DNA of 64,000 nucleotides, taken from assembly GCA_907163375.1 (NCBI GenBank), contig CAJQUW010012510.1, positions 317,501-381,500 of the forward strand. Reading direction: 5' to 3'. Origin of the DNA: Prostheceraeus crozeri. Taxonomy: Eukaryota; Platyhelminthes; Polycladida; Euryleptidae. Below the pieces are notes generated by a model. The model had not been told where the DNA came from, made no database searches, and saw nothing but the letters and a program-made list of their open reading frames with translations. Of the stretch, positions 58,340 through 64,000 are shown piece after piece (the first letter of the stretch is position 1; every line of letters starts with the position of its first letter). The translations under genes and the position numbers were made by a program.

Positions 58340-58760
58340 TTTCGTCTCGTTTCCGGTCTTTTCAGAACGACAGTGATGCTGTGAACGGTTGGCTGCGCTA
58401 CAAGCGTGACTGCAAGCAGCTCAATGAGACTGTTGGCACACACTTGCTTGAAATGACCACCATTATTGCCACCCCACTCATCATGCAGGAGAAGCCGCAT
58501 GGGAACATTTCTGCACGGAAGCGGGGACGGCCTTAAGCTACGTCAGCGTCCGAGCTCGATATCATGAAATGTGAGCAAGAGAATAAAATTGTGCGAGTTC
58601 GCCAAGTCGCTCCAATTGAGGAGGTGAAGAAGGACGGATTTGCCCGAAATGGTTGCTGTTACCTCAAGAAGACGTTGCAAAAAATGCAATGCGCTTGCAC
58701 AAACTCGCTGCATGAAATGTGCCATCCATTTGTGCATGCGAACAGAACGGAACTGTTCTG
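58340..58760 (+). pseudogene. piggyBac transposase, C-terminal relic
   Basis: One frame reads DAVNGWLRYKRDCKQLNE and ISARKRGRP before a TAA at 58534-58536. Further on, GFARNGCCYLKKTLQK, CACTNSLHEMC and HPFVHANRTEL follow. N-x-W-L-x-Y-x-R-D and the R-x-G-R-P followed by a cysteine-rich tail are the closing features of piggyBac transposases. The frame has a stop in the middle. This part lies directly after the hAT right end. Confidence 0.75.
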
Positions 58761-59082
58761 TGAACTATCATCAGTAGGCCTACTATTTATAGAATTATGT
58801 TAATTTACGTTTTGTCTCGCGTTGTTACTCACTAATCTCATTTTTCGTGTTAGATACTAATCAAACAACCACTTGTCATGATTTTCTGCCATTCATTCTC
58901 TACTAAGTCCCTAGCTGCTAAGTTCCAATGTACCACGTATGATACAAGCGCAAAAACATACAAGGAAAGTGCAAATCGTTTCAATTTTCGATCTTTAGTT
59001 ATATAAAGTAGCATTGAAAGAAGAAAAATGATCAATGATATTCTTTTCGTTTGCTTAAAAAAATTGGGACTGAAAGGGTTAA

Positions 59083-60212
59083 ATCGTTCTCTTTGATCTT
59101 CCTCATCCATAAAAGACCATTGCATCCTCAGCTTTTTTTGTGCTTATGATTTCCGCTGGTTTTTCACTTGTCTGATTACTGCTTGTCTGATGCGTGCTGT
59201 GTGATAGTACATTCGGTGCACGGAAGTTTTGTTTAGTATATTTTCCTTCAAGTATTTCACAAACTCATTATGGATGAAATGTTCATCTAGCATGAAGTGA
59301 GTTGTCGGAATTACCACATGTCGCATTTGTCGAAATTCAGGTCTCTGTAAATGCTCTTTCCTCAATATTCGCAGTTTTGGGCAAGCATTCGAATTGGGAC
59401 ACTGAATTTGTTTATCAGTTCTCTATCAATGAGTTATTCCCGTCATCGGATAAAGATAATAAATTAGAAAAGTTTAAGAATTTGGAATACACGATAGAAT
59501 AACCGGTTTCCTTTGACTGGTGGAATATTAGACTGTTTCATTGGAGGAAATAGCAGGATGGTAAGCAAGCTACACTTCTTTCGTGTATTGTAAGTACTTG
59601 TGCACTCGTACATCAAAACAAAATGAAGTAAATACATTGCAATTCACTAGCCGCCGCAAATTTCTATCATTGTCCGACATGTACATGGGGAGTATATCAT
59701 AGTTCTTTCTAAAAGGTCAAATTGATAGCATTGTTGCAGATATGTGGTTGTTAGTTTGCCCTAAAGGTCAGCTCTACATGCAAAATGTCCGGAAATCAAA
59801 TTTATAACAAAATGCGTCCAGGTTTAGTGAATGTTAGACAATATTTATTGTGTGAGACAACATGGGTAACATACGCCTACCTTTCATACTTTTCATCTAA
59901 AAACAGCGCTTAGACAGCGCTTGAGCTGCGATTAGACATTTCTTTCAACTTTTGGATAATTTTCATGGCTGATGATAATGATTGCTCTGTGCCGGCTGAT
60001 GATAGCGGAATAGTTAGTCATAACTTCGGAGATTTTTTATGTCTTGGGATATGAGGAATTTGATAGTGTCTTCCGAGAATTCATGAAAATCATCGTTGAG
60101 AAAATGCAGAGTGTATTGTTCAATAATTGTATGATTTCTCGGTGAAAATCAAATACTAAATATATAAAACAATTTGTTCTGCGACGTTGAGTTTGCATTA
60201 TAATAATATTGA
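59083..60212. other. No firm gene; one unrecognised minus frame
   Basis: A 73-codon minus frame (59144-59365) reads FRQMRHVVIPTTHFMLDE and HNEFVKYLKENILN. It looks compositionally coding, but I cannot name it. The opposite strand frame at 59302-59502 also looks protein-like. Either could be a repeat remnant. Confidence 0.35.
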
Positions 60213-60665
60213 GGTAGTTCTATTCTCCCCCCCCCACATTTCTGTTGTTGAAACCCGGAAGTGTTGTATCGTCAACGATCTTCTCTTTCTCCTACGGGCA
60301 GTCTCACCAACGTCTCATAGCGTTCAATGTGTAAAACTACTCCTATCTGACTTGTAGAACATTTACAGCCTCAGTATTAAAATTGGAAAGATTCATTGGC
60401 TATTGGAAAGAAAATTAGCCTCCGTATTAGACAACTGCTCATCATTTGTCTGTAAATAACAATCACACGAAGTTCATGATCACAGCTGTACCTACCTACC
60501 TTGTGTGCTAACTGAGTATCCAAGGTACCAATCATTCATCCCAGGGTTCAAGTAAGACTTCTCAGTAGTGTACTGTCTATTCTAAATCCAATGTGACTAA
60601 CTTTGGCGAACTTTGATGATTTTGGAAAACTTGAAAAATGTGGGGGTGGGAAAAATAGAAGTACC
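60213..60665. mobile_element. MITE with GGTACTT/poly-C ends, copy 4
   Basis: Left end ggtagttctattctcccccc then cacattt, right end aaaatgtgggggtgg then aatagaagtacc. The interior is the same as copy 2 (15054-15455), with an extra 40 bp or so around 60380-60420 and local rearrangement. No transposase. Confidence 0.85.
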
Positions 60666-62769
60666 AATATTTGTACTATAAATTGTTTTTACATTAACGC
60701 CGTCGCCGACGCACTTACTACCTATGTTCTTATTGCCGAATATATGCAAGTTGGGAACAGATTTTTTATTCTCTCATTTTAATTCGTATAATTATCACAG
60801 AAGAAAAATACGTTATTGTGGTCAGATTCACATGATGAGTATAAATTTCACGTACGTGGTTTGATAGATGACAATCCGAAGATAGATGTAATGAAAATAT
60901 TACAACAATAGGGTCGCTGGAGAGGGATGCTTACCTTGGTCGTGATCGGTCATGTTTAAGCATCCTAGATGATCGAATAAAGTGCGGAGTTGCTCTTCTG
61001 TTGCGTGCATCTGTTGGCGACCATGTCTTCGGTATGACATATGACCTTTATTCATCGCTTCACCAGAGTTCTCTAGCTAGCTCAAAACCAATTTGACCAT
61101 CGACCGTTAAGAAGGCGCTGGACGCCGAAGGCCCGTCACGCTGTGCGAAGTGTAACTTGCTACTTTTTACTTTTGACCAATAAATTATATCGAGTCAGAA
61201 ACTCTTTTAACTAGCTTGTAAAATGCATCGCCTGACTCGTAAACTGGTCAACTATGTCAACACTTACAATCATGATTGACTTTTTGCCGGCAAAAACCGG
61301 CAAAAACTGGCAAAAACAAAAATTCCGAAAAATCATTCTATTTCTTCACGAAATGATCGACAGCAAGTTGGGGTTTAAGTATTGCGGTGCATGCGGGTTT
61401 GCAGTTTGGAACTCTTATCTTCCAAAACATGACATTCATTCTGTGTGGAACCACATGAGATGTTTTTACGACAAACGACAAACGATGTTGTCTTTCGTTA
61501 CGATTGCTCTGCCCTTTTCTTGTGATTTAAGAACAAATGTAGACTTCAGCACCATTTTGGCTCTTTGGTTCATGTAACAGAAGTTGTTAGATACTCGCAG
61601 AATTATCATCAAATGAATGAAAAAATGAAAATAGATATATGAATATAGCTGGTTTCTACAGAGAACTAAATTAAGCAAACTACTTTCTTCACGTGGACGA
61701 GCTTCAATAATCCCACTGTATCTTCTGTGTTGAGTGTTCAGCAAGAATCTAGAGTGTATTTTAATGGTAGCTTAGGTTTAATCAGATCTAGATTCGAACC
61801 CAGGTCTCATGAACGCAGAGAAAACACTCTATCAAAAAGTCTCTGCACCGGAAAATCTTGTTTGTAAGAAGAAATAATAATTATATAACATATTTTGCAC
61901 CAGCAATCTTGATAAAGTGAGGTATAATGTATGTCTGAACAGCTTCAGTTATAATCTCAACAAAAGAACATGTCCAGTTAGCTGTAAATTGATCTTGTTA
62001 ATAGAATCTGAGAGCGACAAACAATTTTGACATTATTGTGGTATACACGTTTGTTTAAAGTTCTTCAAATTTCCATATTTTGAGCTCAAATCAAAACTTT
62101 ACTTTCGGTTCTAAATTCATTGAACATAACCTTGTCCTCTAAATATGTGAGGGAAAATTACCATGACAGGAGAAATGTTGAAGGGCAAAATTTTTAATCT
62201 AGTCCTTCTGGGAGTGCAGAATAAATTTCATAGTAATATTCGTGTAATCACAATGGGTATGGGACATTTGCCACAGATTTAGAAGATAATCTATTCCATG
62301 AGATCAGCAGGGAGGTTAATCGTAAAAATTCGAGGCCAGATTTCTACGTTTTCCCACCCTTCTAGCTTCAAGGAATGCCTGTTTTCGATCTTTTATATAG
62401 AGCCAAGTGATTTCCGTCCAGCATGGACGTCTATTGCATCTTACAATGAATGAAATTCGTAAAGCAACAAAATGCGTGCACACTTAGAAGAATAATGCAC
62501 AACAGCATTATAACAATATTTTTTATAATAATTCATATTCTTACTCCTATACTTTGGAACATATTCACCATTGAATTACGATATTGATAGGTTTGAATTG
62601 TGAAAATACAGGCCTAAATGTCTATCGAATGATGAAGAAGTAAGGTGAACTTACTGCGACAAACGTTCATCAATAAAGTAGGGAGTGACGGTGATCCCTT
62701 ATATTGTATGTACCCAAAAAACTTAAGCAGTAATGCTGGAAAAATAGTTTCAGCCAATTTTAGCCGAAA
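60666..62769. other. No recognised gene
   Basis: A 107-codon + frame (61254-61577) overlaps the repeat ccggcaaaaaccggcaaaa near 61285 and has no known domain. No paired ends were found. Confidence 0.35.
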
Positions 62770-62865
62770 AATGGTGACAAAAGCTGGTGGTTTTTATCAG
62801 GTTTTTACCGGTTTTTACCAGGTGGTAAAAATCAGGGTGGTTTTTACCGGCCAACCCTGCTTACA
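62770..62865 (-). repeat. Possible hAT terminal fragment
   Basis: On the minus strand the sequence starts CAGGGTTGGCCGGTAAAAAC and continues with repeated ggtaaaaacc units, which is a common form of hAT terminus. No partner end or target duplication was seen. The end at 27245-27323 is similar in style (CAGGGTTGGTAAAA). Confidence 0.4.
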
Positions 62866-62909
62866 ATTCATGCTAATATCAGTTGTGGTTCACTGTTGTC
62901 GCAACAGAA

Positions 62910-63850
62910 ATGTCTGACCGATCGCGAGGAGATCATCACTTGAGCATAAATGAACGCATCACAGTTGTTCAGCGCTTATATGCAGCAGGTGGTAACATCA
63001 GTAAAACTCAACGAGACTTCAGTGAATCTTTGCAACAAGGCCCCCTCATCCTCGCACAGTAAAATCCATCATCGTGAAATTCGAAGCTTCCGGAGGACAT
63101 TCTGCTGTTGTGGGAAGACCTGTGTCAGTGTCGGCAGATAAGAACCAAGATATCCATGTAACTGCAAGTCCAAGCAAGTCTGTTCGTAGAATGAATGCTC
63201 AACACAGACTTTCTGTTGCCTCAACATGGTGTATTTTACATCAGCTTGATTTCAAACTACACACATCAATGAAAGAACACGAATTAATAGAAGATGATAT
63301 GGATCAAAAACTGCAGTTATGTGAACTTTTCAATAGCCATTGTTGTCATAATCCCAACTTTCTGGATTCCATAACTTGAACAGACGAAGCAGAGTTTTGT
63401 TTGAATGGCAAGATCAACAGACACAAGTGCTACTACTGTCACATGGAAAATCAGCATCACGTGTACGAACATGAAATGAAGGAGTCATGATGTGAGCAGG
63501 AATCTGTTCGGTGTTATTGGCCTTTTATTCTTTCCTGAAGGAGAGACTGTCACAGGACATTTCTACCTGACACTATTGCGAGATGTTTTACCATTGTTGT
63601 TGCAATTTGTTAATCTTAAAACCTGCTTTTGGCAGCAAGATGGTGCTACCGTTCATTGTCAGCGGGATGTCAGTAGCTTTCTGGACAACACTTTTCCAAA
63701 GAGATGATTTGGTCGTCGTGGATCAATTATTTGGCCTCATCGATCACTGACTTAACCCCGATGGACTTCTTCTTCTGGGGTTACCTTAGAGAAAAGGTTT
63801 ATGGCACTAGACCGATAACGATAACTGCTTTGCAAGAGAAGATAATTGCA
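62910..63850 (+). pseudogene. mariner-like transposase B, decayed
   Basis: From ATG 62910 the frames read SINERITVVQRLYAAGG, NISKTQRDFS, later SVRRMNAQHRLSVASTW, TDEAEFCLNG, CFWQQDGATVHC, FGRRGSIIWPHRSL, LTPMDFFFWGYLREKVYG. This is the helix-turn-helix to DDE order of Tc1/mariner-type transposases that close with a WGYLKxxVY block. All three catalytic regions can be seen (T-D-E, Q-D-G, the D in DLTPMDFF or near it). Several shifts and stops break the frame. It is a different copy from element A and better preserved at the C-terminus. Confidence 0.8.
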
Positions 63851-63854
63851 AGGA

Positions 63855-63929
63855 AGTATTGGCTAGTGGTTTTATTAGGTTTGCCTGTAACCTTGATAAG
63901 CAAACCTAATAAAACCACTAGCCGATACT
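63855..63929. repeat. 30-bp-stem hairpin
   Basis: agtattggctagtggtttta through ggtttgc is mirrored by gcaaacc through ccactagccgatact, with only one mismatch over 30 bp and a loop of 15 bases. It lies at the end of transposase B. Confidence 0.9.
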
Positions 63930-64000
63930 TTTCTAAAAAATCTGCTAAAAAACATGTGAACTGTTATCTCTGTAATCTTCTCGACAACCCTTATCCCTGC
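63930..64000. other. Window end, no recognised feature
   Basis: The window ends before any 3' terminus of the mariner-like element can be seen. Confidence 0.5.

Larger units (their letters stand above)
56590..59078 (+). mobile_element. piggyBac element with a nested hAT
   Basis: Ends are CCTTTTCAGTCCCA at 56590 and the inverse TGGGACTGAAAGGG at 59065-59078, each bordered by TTAA (56586-56589 and 59079-59082), the piggyBac target site. A perfect 16-bp palindrome, gcatcatatatgatgc, lies just inside the left end. The coding relics at 57069-57420 and 58340-58760 are split around a hAT insertion. The frame carries stops and gaps, so it is not functional. Confidence 0.9.

Noticed and set aside
59144-59502. 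Protein-like frames on both strands
   Set aside because: They resemble coding sequence but I cannot name a family and they cannot both be real. Left as unexplained.
61254-61577. 107-codon + frame
   Set aside because: Its start overlaps a simple repeat (ccggcaaaa units) and no family resemblance was found.
1-64000. LTR retrotransposon, retroviral or Polinton remains
   Set aside because: No paired long terminal direct repeats, gag/pol arrangement, integrase or capsid-type protein was recognised in any frame. Penelope-like pieces are not LTR elements.
1-64000. CRISPR arrays, operons, bacterial contamination
   Set aside because: No regularly spaced repeats and no dense gene packing; introns and animal transposons throughout.

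Overview
This window is AT-rich, gene-poor animal DNA that I cannot place below the level of invertebrate metazoan. Support comes from three spliced exons of a conserved animal gene with GT/AG borders, introns of several to more than 20 kb, tRNA-derived SINEs, non-LTR retrotransposon tails, and Penelope-like, piggyBac, hAT and Tc1/mariner-type elements. There is no operon structure, no rRNA, no convincing functional tRNA and no CRISPR array. No LTR, retroviral or Polinton-like element was recognised.

Host gene: the last three coding exons of a FAM135 family gene lie on the + strand at 25683-25872, 48531-48910 and 52769-52974. They encode the C-terminal DUF676 alpha/beta-hydrolase domain with its Ser, Asp and His motifs and end at a normal stop. 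The next exon upstream, which should supply the conserved stretch before GNSADL, was not found, so 1-25682 is probably intronic or upstream sequence.

Transposons by region. 1-4.4 kb: SINE tail, a Penelope-like C-terminus inside a foldback, a dispersed repeat pair. 6.9-24 kb: a tRNA-derived SINE family with at least five copies, MITEs whose ends read GGTACTT followed by a C run, two LINE C-termini, a 740-bp foldback. 24.5-25.1 kb: a LINE tail just upstream of the first exon. Intron of 22.6 kb (25.9-48.5 kb): a Penelope-related foldback, a hAT MITE, a rearranged Penelope cluster (34.8-38.1 kb), a 4.8-kb DNA transposon with 0.75-kb inverted repeats (38801-43576), a mariner-like copy and a 0.9-kb foldback. 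Intron of 3.9 kb: a LINE tail with a (GAT)n end and a SINE with a hammerhead-like core. 54.9-64 kb: a piggyBac element (56590-59078) carrying a nested hAT element, another MITE and a second mariner-like copy.

Most interesting content: the 38801-43576 transposon encodes a decayed protein whose N-terminus resembles the zinc-binding N-terminal region of vertebrate RAG1, and its ends begin with CACA. That matches the description of N-RAG-TP/Chapaev-like transposons, one proposed contributor to RAG1. Second, three separate foldbacks end in outward-pointing hammerhead-like cores, and in two of them the spacer holds a Penelope-like C-terminus.
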